NCBI RefSeq assembly: GCF_002356335.1
Contig: NZ_AP018165.1
Location: forward strand, 1,612,001-1,676,000
DNA length: 64,000 bases
Direction: 5' to 3'
Source: [Mycobacterium] stephanolepidis
Lineage (GTDB): Bacteria; Actinomycetota; Actinomycetes; Mycobacteriales; Mycobacteriaceae
The notes below the pieces were generated by a model, which was not told where the DNA came from, searched no databases, and worked only from the letters and a program-made list of their open reading frames with translations. A program made the position numbers and the translations under genes. This document shows, piece after piece, positions 26,256 through 35,853 of the stretch (position 1 is its first letter; each line of letters opens with the position of its first letter).

Positions 26256-27299
26256 ATGCTCAAGATCGCGAAGACGGTCGGTGCCCGCCGGTGGCACCAC
26301 ATCGGAGTTCTTGCCACAGCGGCAACAGTTCTCGCCGCCTGCGGTGGGGGATCCAGTGACGTCGCCGGGGGCGAGTCGCATTCCAATGCCGACACCACTT
26401 TGACGCTTGTCGCCTATGCGGTGCCGGAGCCCGGCTGGAAGAAGATCATTCCGGCATTCGCGAACACCGCCGAGGGCAAGGGCGTCGCGGTCACTACTTC
26501 TTATGGTGCGTCCGGCGATCAGTCCCGGGCCGTGGTCGACGGCAAGCCGGCCGACATCGTCAACTTCTCGGTGGAGCCCGATGTGAGCCGTTTGGTCAAG
26601 GCGGGCAAGGTTTCCGAGGATTGGAACGCGGACGCCACCAAGGGTGTGCCGTTCGGCTCGGTCGTTTCTCTCGTGGTGCGCAAGGGCAACCCGAAGAACA
26701 TCAAGGACTGGGATGACCTGCTCCAGCCCGGTATCACCGTCATCACCCCCAGCCCGTTGAGCTCGGGCTCGGCCAAGTGGAACCTGCTGGCGCCCTACGC
26801 GGCCAAGAGCAATGGCGGCCGCGATGAGCAGGCGGGCATCGACTATGTCAGCAAGCTCGTCGGCGAGCACATCAAGCAGCGCCCCGGTTCCGGGCGTGAG
26901 GCCACCGACGTCTTCCTGCAAGGCAGCGGTGACGTGTTGATCAGCTACGAGAACGAGGCGATCAACGTCGAACGCCAGGGCAAGGACGTCGAGCACGTCA
27001 ACCCGCCGCAGACGTTCAAGATCGAGAACCCGGTCGCCGTCGTCAAGGGCAGCGCACACCAGGACAAGGTGAATGCCCTGAAGAACTTCCTGTACACCCC
27101 GGAGGCGCAGAAGCTCTGGGCTGAGGCAGGTTTCCGCCCCGTCGATCCCGCTGTTACGGCAGAATTCGCCAAGGACTTCCCGACGCCGGAGAAGCTGTGG
27201 ACCATCGCCGAGCTAGGTGGCTGGAAGACAGTCGATCCCGCGTTGTTCGACAAGGAAAACGGCAGCATCACCAAGATCTACAAGAAGGCCACCGGATGA
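26256..27299 (+). CDS. subI: Sulfate-binding lipoprotein of the sulfate ABC transporter
   Basis: From ATG 26256, preceded by GAAAGG, the product is 347 residues. A lipoprotein signal ends at lipobox LAAC (about residue 29), followed by a Ser/Gly linker and a type 2 periplasmic-binding fold. The TLVAYAVPEPGWKKIIPAF and TTSYGASGDQSRAVVDG segments are typical of sulfate-binding proteins. It captures sulfate outside the membrane for CysT/CysW/CysA. The gene overlaps cysT by 4 bp and lies behind a Cys leader ORF, so expression should rise when cysteine is short. The frame is open further upstream to 26142 but without a ribosome site. Confidence 0.93.
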   Translation: MLKIAKTVGARRWHHIGVLATAATVLAACGGGSSDVAGGESHSNADTTLTLVAYAVPEPGWKKIIPAFANTAEGKGVAVTTSYGASGDQSRAVVDGKPADIVNFSVEPDVSRLVKAGKVSEDWNADATKGVPFGSVVSLVVRKGNPKNIKDWDDLLQPGITVITPSPLSSGSAKWNLLAPYAAKSNGGRDEQAGIDYVSKLVGEHIKQRPGSGREATDVFLQGSGDVLISYENEAINVERQGKDVEHVNPPQTFKIENPVAVVKGSAHQDKVNALKNFLYTPEAQKLWAEAGFRPVDPAVTAEFAKDFPTPEKLWTIAELGGWKTVDPALFDKENGSITKIYKKATG

Positions 27300-28192
27300 C
27301 AGCGACCGAACAATCGACGGAACCGGCTTCCGAGCCGAAATCGTCTGCCCGGCCCGACCGTAAGGTCGGTGCCGGGCAGACGGGGGGCCTGTTGACGCGC
27401 CGCTACGGCAGCACCTCGCTGCGGGTCGGTGCGGCATCGATCTGGCTCAGCATCATCGTGCTGCTGCCCCTGGCCGCCATTGTCTGGCAGTCGGCCGGTG
27501 GCGGATGGACCGCGTTCTGGAACGCGGTCACCTCCAACGCCGCGGTGAGCTCGTTCAAGGTGACCCTGGGGGTCTCCTTCGGGGTGGCCATCATCAACCT
27601 GTTCTTCGGGCTGTTGGTGGCCTGGGTGCTCACCCGTGACGACTTCCCGGGCAAACGGCTGGTTGACGCCGTCATCGATCTTCCCTTCGCGTTGCCGACG
27701 ATCGTGGCGAGTCTGGTGATGCTCGCGCTGTACGGCCCGGGTAGCCCGGTGGGCATCCACATCCAACACACCAAGTGGGGTATCGGGATTGCGCTGCTGT
27801 TCGTCACCCTGCCGTTCGTGGTGCGGTCCGTGCAGCCGGTCCTGTTGGAACTCGACCAGTCCGTCGAGGAGGCCGCCGCTTCTCTGGGGGCCGACAACTG
27901 GACGATCTTCCGCGCGGTGATCCTTCCGGCGCTGCTCCCGTCGCTGTTATCGGGTGCGGGACTGGCGTTCTCGCGCGCTATCGGCGAATACGGTTCGGTG
28001 GTACTGATCGGTGGTGCGGTGCCCGGCGAGACGGAAGTGTCCTCGCAGTGGATCAGGACGCTCATCGAGAACGACGACCGCACCGGCGCCGCGGCGATCT
28101 CGATTGTGCTGTTGATTATTTCGTTTGTCGTGTTGTTTGTCCTGCGCACCATTGGTTCGCGTGCGGCTAAGCGAGAGGAGCTGGCGCAGTGA
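27296..28192 (+). CDS. cysT: Sulfate ABC transporter permease CysT
   Basis: The ATG overlaps the subI stop (ATGA), giving 298 residues; the first 45 are polar and Lys/Arg/Glu-rich. Six membrane segments follow. The EAA-type loop that contacts the ATPase is seen as LDQSVEEAAASLGADNWTIF, near residue 200. CysT pairs with CysW to form the sulfate/thiosulfate channel. It overlaps cysW by 4 bp (GTGA). Confidence 0.93.
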   Translation: MTATEQSTEPASEPKSSARPDRKVGAGQTGGLLTRRYGSTSLRVGAASIWLSIIVLLPLAAIVWQSAGGGWTAFWNAVTSNAAVSSFKVTLGVSFGVAIINLFFGLLVAWVLTRDDFPGKRLVDAVIDLPFALPTIVASLVMLALYGPGSPVGIHIQHTKWGIGIALLFVTLPFVVRSVQPVLLELDQSVEEAAASLGADNWTIFRAVILPALLPSLLSGAGLAFSRAIGEYGSVVLIGGAVPGETEVSSQWIRTLIENDDRTGAAAISIVLLIISFVVLFVLRTIGSRAAKREELAQ

Positions 28193-29004
28193 CGCCGTCA
28201 CCGCTCGTCAAGTATGTGGCCCGTTATGCGGCGCTGCTGTATATCGGCATCCTGGTGATCGTTCCGGTGGGCCTCATTCTGTGGCGCACGTTCGAGCCCG
28301 GAGTCGGTGCGTTCTTCGAGTCGATCGCCACCCCGGCCGCCGTGTCGGCCTTGCAGCTGTCGCTGCTGGTGGTCGCGATTGTGGTGCCGCTCAACGTCAT
28401 CTTCGGCATTCCGACGGCGCTGGTTCTGGCGCGGAACAAGTTCCGCGGTAAGGCCGTGCTGCAGGCGATCATCGACCTCCCGTTCGCCGTCTCGCCGGTG
28501 GTGGTGGGTGTCGCGCTGATCCTGTTGTGGGGATCGGCGGGCGTCTTCGGGTTTGTCGAGAACGATTTCGGACTCAAGATCATCTTCGGGTTCCCGGGCA
28601 TCGTGCTCGCCAGCATCTTCGTCACGATTCCGTTCATCATTCGTGAGGTCGAGCCAGTGCTGCACGAGTTGGGCACCGAGCAGGAAGAGGCCGCCGCCAC
28701 GCTGGGAGCCACTGCCTGGCAGACGTTCTGGCGTATCACGTTGCCGTCGATTCGGTGGGGGTTGACCTACGGCATCGTGCTCACCATCGCGCGCACGCTC
28801 GGAGAGTACGGCGCGGTGATCATGGTGTCCTCGAACCTGCCCGGAACATCACAGACCCTGACCCTGCTCGTGTCCGATCGTCATCAGCGCGGTGCCGAGT
28901 ACGGCGCCTATGCCATCTCGGCGCTACTGATGGCTGTTGCGGTGATCGTCCTGGTGGTCCAGGTCGTCATCGATGCGCGACGAGCAAAAGCCAATAGCGA
29001 ATAG
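28189..29004 (+). CDS. cysW: Sulfate ABC transporter permease CysW
   Basis: This 271-residue protein has six membrane spans and the ATPase-contact loop [20 protein letters not shown] near residue 160. It is the second permease subunit, coupled by overlap to cysT and followed 15 bp later by cysA. The sequence is typical of the CysW subfamily ([31 protein letters not shown]). Confidence 0.93.
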   Translation: MTPSPLVKYVARYAALLYIGILVIVPVGLILWRTFEPGVGAFFESIATPAAVSALQLSLLVVAIVVPLNVIFGIPTALVLARNKFRGKAVLQAIIDLPFAVSPVVVGVALILLWGSAGVFGFVENDFGLKIIFGFPGIVLASIFVTIPFIIREVEPVLHELGTEQEEAAATLGATAWQTFWRITLPSIRWGLTYGIVLTIARTLGEYGAVIMVSSNLPGTSQTLTLLVSDRHQRGAEYGAYAISALLMAVAVIVLVVQVVIDARRAKANSE

Positions 29005-29018
29005 CAAGGAGCCACAGA

Positions 29019-30038
29019 ATGACTGACGCGATTACCGTTCGCGGCGCGAACAAGCATTACGGCGACTTCGCCGCGCTGGACAACATCGACTTCGAGGTGC
29101 CCTCGGGTTCGCTGACCGCACTATTGGGGCCCAGTGGTTCGGGCAAGTCGACGTTGTTGCGGGCCATCGCCGGGCTGGACCAGCCCGATACCGGCACGAT
29201 CACCATCAACGGGCGTGATGTCACCGGCGTGCCGCCGCAGCGGCGCGGCATCGGTTTCGTGTTCCAGCATTACGCCGCCTTCAAGCACCTGACCGTGCGT
29301 GAAAACGTCGGGTTCGGACTCAAGATTCGTAAGAAGCCGAAGGCCGAGATCAAGGAGAAGGTCGACAACCTGTTGGAAGTGGTGGGGCTGAGCGGATTTC
29401 ACGCGCGGTATCCCAATCAGCTCTCCGGGGGGCAACGTCAGCGCATGGCGCTGGCCAGAGCGCTTGCCGTCGATCCGGAAGTGCTGCTTCTGGATGAGCC
29501 GTTCGGTGCGCTCGATGCCAAGGTGCGTGAGGATCTGCGGGCCTGGCTGCGCCGGCTGCACGAGGAAGTACACGTCACGACGGTGCTGGTGACCCATGAC
29601 CAGGCCGAGGCCCTCGATGTCGCGGACCGGATCGCGGTGCTCAACAAAGGGCGCATCGAGCAGGTCGGTTCTCCTGACGACCTGTACGACCGTCCGGCGA
29701 ACAGCTTCGTGATGTCCTTCCTGGGGCCGGTGGCCAAGCTGAACGGAATCCTGGTGCGCCCACACGATATTCGTGTGGGGCGCAACGCTGACCTCTCCCG
29801 CGCCGCGGCGGAGGGCACCGGCGAGACCACCGGGGTGACGAAGGCGACGGTCGGACGCGTCGTGCACCTCGGTTTCGAGGTGCGGGTCGAGTTGACCAGT
29901 GCCGCGACCGGGGAACAGTTCACCGCACAGATCACCCGTGGAGACGCTGAGGCACTCGGGCTGCACGAGGGCGACCAGGTGTATGTGCGCGTGACTCGCG
30001 TTCCCGATCTGGGTGATCTGGCCGAGGTCGCGTCCTAG
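29019..30038 (+). CDS. cysA: Sulfate ABC transporter ATP-binding protein
   Basis: The 339-residue ATPase shows Walker [10 protein letters not shown] (about 37-45), the Q-loop [11 protein letters not shown], signature [15 protein letters not shown] (about 134) and Walker [13 protein letters not shown], followed by a C-terminal regulatory beta domain. It energises sulfate import. It is the last gene of the subI-cysT-cysW-cysA operon, and a strong terminator follows 30 bp after the stop. Confidence 0.95.
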   Translation: MTDAITVRGANKHYGDFAALDNIDFEVPSGSLTALLGPSGSGKSTLLRAIAGLDQPDTGTITINGRDVTGVPPQRRGIGFVFQHYAAFKHLTVRENVGFGLKIRKKPKAEIKEKVDNLLEVVGLSGFHARYPNQLSGGQRQRMALARALAVDPEVLLLDEPFGALDAKVREDLRAWLRRLHEEVHVTTVLVTHDQAEALDVADRIAVLNKGRIEQVGSPDDLYDRPANSFVMSFLGPVAKLNGILVRPHDIRVGRNADLSRAAAEGTGETTGVTKATVGRVVHLGFEVRVELTSAATGEQFTAQITRGDAEALGLHEGDQVYVRVTRVPDLGDLAEVAS

Positions 30039-30067
30039 GCGTCGCTGCTTTTCCGAAAACTGACAAG

Positions 30068-30099
30068 AAAATGGCCCCCGGTTCTCCGGGGGCCATTTT
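30068..30099. terminator. Strong hairpin after cysA
   Basis: A perfect 14-bp stem, AAAATGGCCCCCGG and its complement, with a 4-base loop (TTCT) ends in TTTTG. It closes the sulfate-transport operon and also lies 12 bp after the stop of the opposite His-rich gene, so it probably works both ways. Confidence 0.93.
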
Positions 30100-30111
30100 G
30101 TCTATCGCGCT

Positions 30112-30264
30112 CTAGTGCTCGTCGTAGTGATCGCCGTGCGGGGCGTGGCGGTGCCCGTCGTGGATGTAGTCCACGTGGTCCTCGTGCGCAACTGCCTCGT
30201 GGCCGCAGTCAGGGCCGTGAACGTGGTCGGGGTGATCGTGGGTCTTGTGCTCGGTGCTGGTCAC
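30112..30264 (-). CDS. Small His-rich protein (50 aa), probable metal binder
   Basis: Starting at GTG 30264 the product has 50 residues, about a quarter of them His: KTHDHPDHVHGPDCGHEAV, then EDHVDYIHDGHRHAPHGDH. There is no signal peptide or membrane span, so it is likely cytosolic and could buffer zinc, nickel or copper. A longer frame to 30300 adds Cys-containing residues without support. It is convergent to cysA with a shared terminator and stands next to the sirohydrochlorin chelatase gene, which needs metal delivery; that link is only a suggestion. Confidence 0.62.
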   Translation of the reverse strand: MTSTEHKTHDHPDHVHGPDCGHEAVAHEDHVDYIHDGHRHAPHGDHYDEH

Positions 30265-30341
30265 GCATCCGACCCTACGGCAGACATGCGCATATAACAA
30301 TGCGTTCGTCGGGATGCGGTGCGGGCGTGCAGTGGGTTCTG

Positions 30342-31037
30342 TCAGCGCGGTACGGGGACCGGTGCTGCGACTGCCGACGCGTATCGGTGCACCACTACCT
30401 CGGCGACCAGCCGGTTCGAGCCCAGGGGTGATGCCACCGGGATGCCCGCGTCAGCGGCCTCGGCGCGCACCCGGTCCAGCAGCAGGCCGGGGGACAGGAA
30501 CCATGGTGCGACAACGATTTCCGTGGCGCCGCGGGAACGCAGCGAGTCCGCGGCGTTGGCAAGGGTGCTCGATTCGCCGGTGGCGAAAACCGTCGTCGAG
30601 ATATCCCACTGCGCGGCGAGCGAGCGAGTGCGGTCGTTGGTCGTGGAGTCCGAGGATCCCACCGCGGACAGGATCACGCCGGGACTGTCGATGCCGACCT
30701 CGATCACCCGACGCCGGGCCAGGCGTAAGAGCCGGTCATCCGCCCCGAGCACGGGAGCCTGGGTGACTCGTAGCCCCGAGGGTGCCGAGGACAGCACAGT
30801 CGGCAGGTCGATCCGGGCGTGGTAGGCGTCGGACAGCAGCAGCGGCACCACCACCGCGTCACCGCGTAGATCGCCCAGCACGTCAACAAGATTCGGCTCG
30901 GAGAGCTCCAGAAACGCCAGCCGAACGTCCAGATCGGGCCGGAGCAACCGCACCTGCGCCACCAATCGGCGCGCGTTCTCAGCGAACCGCGGGTCGCGGC
31001 TCCCGTGCGCGACCGCAAGAAGCGTCGGATTACGCAC
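30342..31037 (-). CDS. Sirohydrochlorin chelatase (CbiX/SirB family)
   Basis: The 231-residue protein begins TLLAVAHGSRDPRFAENARRL, the chelatase signature with the metal-contacting His in AHGSRD, and has two similar halves; PLLLSDAYHARIDLP contains the second His. It inserts Fe (or Co) into sirohydrochlorin, giving siroheme for the sulfite reductase encoded upstream in the same leftward operon. Rv2393 is the M. tuberculosis counterpart. It overlaps the cysN stop by 8 bp. Confidence 0.9.
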   Translation of the reverse strand: MRNPTLLAVAHGSRDPRFAENARRLVAQVRLLRPDLDVRLAFLELSEPNLVDVLGDLRGDAVVVPLLLSDAYHARIDLPTVLSSAPSGLRVTQAPVLGADDRLLRLARRRVIEVGIDSPGVILSAVGSSDSTTNDRTRSLAAQWDISTTVFATGESSTLANAADSLRSRGATEIVVAPWFLSPGLLLDRVRAEAADAGIPVASPLGSNRLVAEVVVHRYASAVAAPVPVPR

Positions 31038-32310
31038 GATTCAGTTCGACGGCGCGTAGGGCGTCGCCGACCAGTCCCGCCGCCAGCGTGTTGCCGCTCG
31101 ACGGATCGATCAGCAGGAAGCTTCCCGCTGTCCGGTCATCGACGTATTCGTCCACGCTGATCGCTTCCGCGAGGCGAATGCTGATCTGTCCGATGTCGTT
31201 GAGTTCCAACGATTCCGGCGCGGGATCGGCAGACAGGTTCTGCTCGTCGAAGCGCTCCACCAGCTGGCCGACGATCGCGGGAACGGTGCGGGTGCCGTGC
31301 TTGAGCAGCAGGCGCGCCCCGGCCTTCAGCGGCTTGTCGGCCAGCCAGCACACGGTGCCTTCGATCTCCGAGACCGGCTCGGGCACGTCGGGCGCTGCGA
31401 TCAGATCGCCACGTGAGGCATCCACATCATCGGCCAGAATCAGTGTCACGCTGCGACCCGCCTCGGCGACCTCGAGCGGTCCGTCGGCGGTGTCGATGCC
31501 CGCCACCGTGGTGCGCTGCCCGGCCGGGGAGATGACCACCTCGTCGCCTACCCGCACCACACCGGCGGCGACCTGCCCGGCGTAACCACGGTAGTCGGGG
31601 TACTCGGCGGTACGCGGCCTGATCACATACTGGACCGGGAAACGCAGACCCACGGTGCTCGACTCCTCATGCGCCGGAATCGTTTCCAGATGCTCGATGA
31701 GGGTCGGTCCGCTGTAGAAGCCGGTCCGCTCGCTGCGGGTGGCGATGTTGTCGCCATGCAGCGCCGAGACCGGGATCTCCACGACGTTCTCGGGCTTCCA
31801 GCCCAGCGAGCTGGTCAACTCGTTGAACTCGGCGCTGATCGCTTCGAAGATACGGGCGCTATCGGCCACCAGATCGATCTTGTTGACCGCCAACACCAGC
31901 CGCGGCACCCCCAACAGCGCCAGCACCGCCGCGTGGCGGCGGGTCTGCTCGATGACACCCTTGCGCGCGTCGACGAGAAGGATCACCAGCTGTGCGGTCG
32001 ACGCCCCCGAGACCGTGTTCCGGGTGTACTGCACGTGCCCGGGGGTATCGGCGAGGATGAACGAACGCTTCGGGGTGGCGAAGTATCGATACGCCACATC
32101 GATGGTGATGCCCTGCTCGCGCTCGGCGCGCAGGCCGTCGACAAGCAGCGAGAGGTCGGGGGCATCAAGCCCACGTGACTCGGAAGCCTTTGTGACGGCA
32201 TCGAATTGGTCGATAAGCACCGACTTTGTGTCGTACAGCAGCCGACCCACCAGGGTGGACTTGCCGTCGTCGACACTGCCGGCGGTGGCGATGCGCAGAA
32301 GATCGCTCAT
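31030..32310 (-). CDS. cysN: Sulfate adenylyltransferase subunit 1 (GTPase)
   Basis: From ATG 32310 the product is 426 residues. It carries GTPase motifs TAGSVDDGKSTLVGRLLYD (G1), DTPGHVQYTRN (G3) and NKIDLV (G4), then EF-Tu-like barrels. With CysD it activates sulfate to adenosine 5'-phosphosulfate, using GTP hydrolysis. Unlike M. tuberculosis CysNC (Rv1286) there is no fused APS kinase, which fits an assimilatory role feeding APS straight to CysH. The longer open frame upstream overlaps cysD and is not used. Confidence 0.94.
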   Translation of the reverse strand: MSDLLRIATAGSVDDGKSTLVGRLLYDTKSVLIDQFDAVTKASESRGLDAPDLSLLVDGLRAEREQGITIDVAYRYFATPKRSFILADTPGHVQYTRNTVSGASTAQLVILLVDARKGVIEQTRRHAAVLALLGVPRLVLAVNKIDLVADSARIFEAISAEFNELTSSLGWKPENVVEIPVSALHGDNIATRSERTGFYSGPTLIEHLETIPAHEESSTVGLRFPVQYVIRPRTAEYPDYRGYAGQVAAGVVRVGDEVVISPAGQRTTVAGIDTADGPLEVAEAGRSVTLILADDVDASRGDLIAAPDVPEPVSEIEGTVCWLADKPLKAGARLLLKHGTRTVPAIVGQLVERFDEQNLSADPAPESLELNDIGQISIRLAEAISVDEYVDDRTAGSFLLIDPSSGNTLAAGLVGDALRAVELNRA

Positions 32311-32347
32311 GATCAGCTCTGTCCTTGTTTCTTCATGCAAGCCCTCA

Positions 32348-33277
32348 TCAGAAGTAGCCCTCTCGCTTGCGGTCTTCCATCGCCGCCTCGGACACTCGGT
32401 CATCGCCGCGGGTCGCGCCGCGTTCGGTGATCCGCGATGCGGCCACCTCGGCGAGCACGGCATGGACGTCGGCGGCATCCGAGAGCACCGCGCCGGTGGT
32501 CGAGCCGTCGCCCACGGTGCGGTAGCGCACCGAAAGTGTTTGCAGCTCTTCGCCGTCGCGTGGTCCACCCCACGGGCCGGGAGTCAGCAGCATGCCGTCA
32601 CGGTTGAAGATCTCGCGCTCATGGGCGTAGTAGAGGTCGGCCAGCTGTACGTTTTCGCGCGCGATGTAGCGCCAGACGTCCAACTCGGTCCAGTTGCTGA
32701 TCGGGAACACCCGCACGTGCTCGCCCGGGGCATGCCGGCCGTTGTAGAGGCTCCACAGCTCGGGGCGCTGCTTCTTGGGATCCCACTGGCCGAACGCGTT
32801 GCGCAGACTGAAGATGCGCTCCTTGGCGCGCGAGCGCTCCTCATCGCGACGCCCACCACCGAGCACCGCGTCGAACTTGTTGTCGGTGATGGCCTCGAGC
32901 AGCGGGATGGTCTGCAACGGATTGCGGATTCCGTCGGGCCGCTCGGTCAGGCGCCCGTCGGCCAGGTAGTCCTCGACTTTCGCGACGACCAGCCGCAGGT
33001 TGTGGCGTTCGACGATCTCGTCGCGGAAGTCCAGCACCTCGGGCAGGTTGTGTCCGGTGTCGACGTGCAGCAACGCGAAGGGAAGCGGTGCGGGCCAGAA
33101 GGCCTTGAGTGCGGTGTGCAACAGCACCGTCGAATCCTTGCCGCCGGAGAACAGCAGCACCGGGCGCTCGAACTCGCCGGCCACTTCACGAATGATGTGA
33201 ATCGACTCGGATTCGAGGTCGGTCAGTGTTTCCGTCTGATTCAACACAGACTCCATTCCGGTCTCCGTTGTCGTCAT
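32348..33277 (-). CDS. cysD: Sulfate adenylyltransferase subunit 2
   Basis: The ATG at 33277 overlaps the cysH stop by 4 bp and gives 309 residues. The PP-loop SGGKDSTVLLH (about 45-55) is the ATP pyrophosphatase motif, and LPFALLHVDTGHNLPEV and GGRRDEERSRAKERIFS are typical of CysD. It forms ATP sulfurylase with CysN, 37 bp downstream. Location in one operon with cysH, sirA and the chelatase covers the route from sulfate to sulfide. Confidence 0.95.
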   Translation of the reverse strand: MTTTETGMESVLNQTETLTDLESESIHIIREVAGEFERPVLLFSGGKDSTVLLHTALKAFWPAPLPFALLHVDTGHNLPEVLDFRDEIVERHNLRLVVAKVEDYLADGRLTERPDGIRNPLQTIPLLEAITDNKFDAVLGGGRRDEERSRAKERIFSLRNAFGQWDPKKQRPELWSLYNGRHAPGEHVRVFPISNWTELDVWRYIARENVQLADLYYAHEREIFNRDGMLLTPGPWGGPRDGEELQTLSVRYRTVGDGSTTGAVLSDAADVHAVLAEVAASRITERGATRGDDRVSEAAMEDRKREGYF

Positions 33278-33987
33278 GAGGCGTGCAGCCCACATTCTGT
33301 TTTGGCCATGCCCTGCCAGCGTCCGCTGCGCGCGTCGGCGCCCAGTGCCGGTTTGGCCGTGCACGGGGCACAGCCGATCGACGGATATCCCTCGTCCACA
33401 AGCGGATTCACCAGGGTTCCGTGCTCGTCGATGTACTTCTGCATATCCTCGTCGGTCCATGCGGCGATCGCGTTGATCTTCACCAGCCCGAACGCCTCGT
33501 CGAAGCTGATCAGCGGTGCGTTGGCACGGGTCGGTGCGTCGACGCGGCGCAACCCGGTCACCCACGCCGAATATCCGGAGAGCGACTTGCGCAGCGGCAC
33601 AACCTTGCGCAGGCGGCAGCATTCGCCGGGATTGCTCGAGAACAGGTCCTTGCCCACCAACTCGTTCTGCTGTGCCACCGACTGCTCGGGAGCCACATTG
33701 ACGATGTGGATGTCGTACACCGATTCCACGGCATCGCGCGTGCCGATTGTCTCGGCGAAGTGATATCCGGTGTCCAGGAACAAGACGTCAACACCCGGAC
33801 GCACCTGTACGGCAAGGTCGATGAGCACCGCATCCTGCATGTTGGAGGCCACCACGTACTCGCCGCCGAAGTTCTCATCGGTCCACCGCAGCAGCTCCTC
33901 GGCAGAGGCGTCCTGCAGTTCGGCAGCGCCGCGCTCAGCCAATTCACGCAACTGGTCAGCGTTCCTCTGGCCCTCCAGAACGCTCAT
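33274..33987 (-). CDS. cysH: Adenylyl-sulfate (APS) reductase, [4Fe-4S] type
   Basis: The 237-residue protein from ATG 33987 has a cluster motif of two Cys pairs, Cys123-Cys124 (GECCRLRKVVPL) and Cys206/Cys209 (GCAPCT), and the catalytic Cys232 in KTECGLH. These mark the iron-sulfur APS reductases rather than the PAPS enzymes. It reduces APS to sulfite with thioredoxin. It overlaps sirA upstream and cysD downstream by 4 bp each. Rv2392 is the counterpart. Confidence 0.95.
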   Translation of the reverse strand: MSVLEGQRNADQLRELAERGAAELQDASAEELLRWTDENFGGEYVVASNMQDAVLIDLAVQVRPGVDVLFLDTGYHFAETIGTRDAVESVYDIHIVNVAPEQSVAQQNELVGKDLFSSNPGECCRLRKVVPLRKSLSGYSAWVTGLRRVDAPTRANAPLISFDEAFGLVKINAIAAWTDEDMQKYIDEHGTLVNPLVDEGYPSIGCAPCTAKPALGADARSGRWQGMAKTECGLHAS

Positions 33988-35666
33988 CGCAGATCCGCCT
34001 CCTCGGCCCGAACGGCCCACTGCGCGAAGCGCTCTCCGTCGGTGCGCTGCTTGACGAAGTTGCGCACCACCCGGTCGATGTAATCGCCGAGCTCGGAGCT
34101 GGTCACCTTGTGCTGACGCAGCTTGCGGCCGAATCCGCTGTCCAGGCCCAGGCTTCCGCCCAGGTGCACCTGGAAGCCCTCGACGCTGTTGCCCTCGCCG
34201 TCGTCGACCATCTGACCTTTGAATCCGATGTCCGCGACCTGCGAACGCGCACACGAGTTGGGGCATCCGTTGATGTTGATGGTGACCGGAGTGTCCAGCT
34301 GCGCGTTGAGATCGTCCAACCGCTTGTCCAGCTCTGGCACCAGATCCTGTGCGCGCTTGCGGGTTTCGGTGAAGGACAGCTTGCAGAACTCGATGCCGGT
34401 GCAGGCCATCAGATTCTTGCGCCAGTGCGACGGACGCGAGGGTAGCCCGAGTGCATCCAGCCCCTCCGTCAACTCACCGAGTTTTTCATCGGGGACGTCG
34501 AGGATGATCAGCTTCTGATACGGCGTGAACCTGACACGGTCCGAGCCCGCCTTCTCGGCAAGATCGGCGACCGCCGACAAGATGGTGCCGGACACCCGGC
34601 CGGCTATGGGCGAGACACCAACGGCGTTGAGCCCGTTCTTGAGTCGTTGCACACCGACGTGGTCGATGGGCCGCGGAATCTGCACCGGAGCGGGCCCGTC
34701 GAGCAGTGGCCGCTTCAGGTACTCGGTCTCGAGAACTTCGCGGAACTTCTCGACGCCCCAATCCTTCACCAGGAACTTCAACCGTGCCTTGGCGCGTAGA
34801 CGGCGGTAGCCGTAATCGCGGAAGATGCTGACAACGCCCTCCCAGACGTCCGGCACTTCGTCGAGCGGCACCCACACCCCGAGACGCTGCGCCAGCATCG
34901 GGTTGGTCGACAGGCCGCCGCCCACCCATACGTCCAGCCCCGGACCGTGCTCCGGGTGCACCACACCGATGAAGGCGATGTCGTTGATCTCGTGCACCAC
35001 GTCTTGCAGGCCGGAGATGGCCGTCTTGAACTTGCGGGGAAGGTTGGCGTACTCCTTCTTTCCGATGTAGCGGCGCACGATCTCGTCGATGGCAGGTGTC
35101 GGATCGAGCACCTCGTCCAGGGACTCACCGGCGAGCGGCGAGCCCAGGATCACGCGGGGGCAGTCGCCACAGGCCTGCGTCGTGTGCAGCCCGACCTCGT
35201 CGAGACGGCGCCAGATGTCCGGCATGTCCTCGACGCGGATCCAGTGATACTGCACATTCTCGCGGTCGGAGAGATCGGCTGTGTCCCGCGCGTATGTGGT
35301 GGACAGATCACCCAGGGTGCGCAGCGCGCCGACCGACAACGCGCCGCCGTCTGAACGCACGCGAAGCATGAAGTGGTCGTCTTCGAGCATGTCGGTGTTC
35401 TCGTCACCGGTCCAGCTGCCGTCGTAACCCGGCTTGCGCTGGGTGTACAGCCCCCACCAACGGAAGCGCCCGCGCAGGTCGCTCTTGTCGATGCTCTCGA
35501 AGCCCTTGTGCGCGTAAATGGTTTCGATGCGCTCGCGCACGTTCAGCGGGTGGTCGTCCTTCTTCGCCTGCTCGTTGGCGTTGAGAGGTTCGTGGTAACC
35601 GAGCGCCCACTGGCCCTCGCTGCGCTGTTGCTTCGGGCGAGCGGGCCGGGTCTCGCTGGTTGTCAT
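33984..35666 (-). CDS. sirA: Ferredoxin-dependent sulfite reductase (siroheme, [4Fe-4S])
   Basis: From ATG 35666, preceded by GAGGAG, the product is 560 residues, the length of Rv2391 SirA/NirA. Two ferredoxin-like half-domains flank the cofactor site, with cluster/siroheme ligands in CTGIEFCKLSF and NINGCPNSCARSQ. THTAQ-type residues appear as HTTQACGDCPR, which includes the Cys that in the M. tuberculosis enzyme forms a bond with an active-site Tyr. It reduces sulfite to sulfide. First structural gene of the operon, behind a Cys leader ORF at 35773-35853. Confidence 0.95.
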   Translation of the reverse strand: MTTSETRPARPKQQRSEGQWALGYHEPLNANEQAKKDDHPLNVRERIETIYAHKGFESIDKSDLRGRFRWWGLYTQRKPGYDGSWTGDENTDMLEDDHFMLRVRSDGGALSVGALRTLGDLSTTYARDTADLSDRENVQYHWIRVEDMPDIWRRLDEVGLHTTQACGDCPRVILGSPLAGESLDEVLDPTPAIDEIVRRYIGKKEYANLPRKFKTAISGLQDVVHEINDIAFIGVVHPEHGPGLDVWVGGGLSTNPMLAQRLGVWVPLDEVPDVWEGVVSIFRDYGYRRLRAKARLKFLVKDWGVEKFREVLETEYLKRPLLDGPAPVQIPRPIDHVGVQRLKNGLNAVGVSPIAGRVSGTILSAVADLAEKAGSDRVRFTPYQKLIILDVPDEKLGELTEGLDALGLPSRPSHWRKNLMACTGIEFCKLSFTETRKRAQDLVPELDKRLDDLNAQLDTPVTININGCPNSCARSQVADIGFKGQMVDDGEGNSVEGFQVHLGGSLGLDSGFGRKLRQHKVTSSELGDYIDRVVRNFVKQRTDGERFAQWAVRAEEADLR

Positions 35667-35772
35667 GGTGCTCCTCAGAAAGGCAGGCACAGTCGTGGGC
35701 GACACACCGGGGGCTGACCGGAGGCGCAGATCCTCACGACCGTTTGGGTGGCAGACGGGTAGGACTACGTCA

Positions 35773-35853
35773 TTAAGGGAGACAACACGCGCTACAGACA
35801 CGCTTCAGGTCGATGTGTCGCCGCGCGACAAGTGGGACCTGATGTGTGCTCAC
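35773..35853 (-). CDS. Leaderless Cys-codon leader peptide upstream of sirA
   Basis: On the minus strand a GTG at 35853 opens a 26-codon ORF ending TGT-AGC-GCG-TGT-TGT-CTC-CCT-TAA (peptide ends KRVCSACCLP). A CACAAT hexamer at 35861-35866 lies 7 bp upstream, so the RNA probably starts at the GTG. It stops 106 bp before sirA. As for the leader at 26028, adjacent Cys codons before a cysteine-biosynthesis operon point to ribosome-mediated attenuation. It is too short and too divergent for standard gene calling. Confidence 0.7.
   Translation of the reverse strand: MSTHQVPLVARRHIDLKRVCSACCLP

Noticed and set aside
34000..35660. Several long open frames opposite sirA and cysD
   Set aside because: They are mirror frames caused by high GC; the minus-strand genes have clear cofactor motifs.
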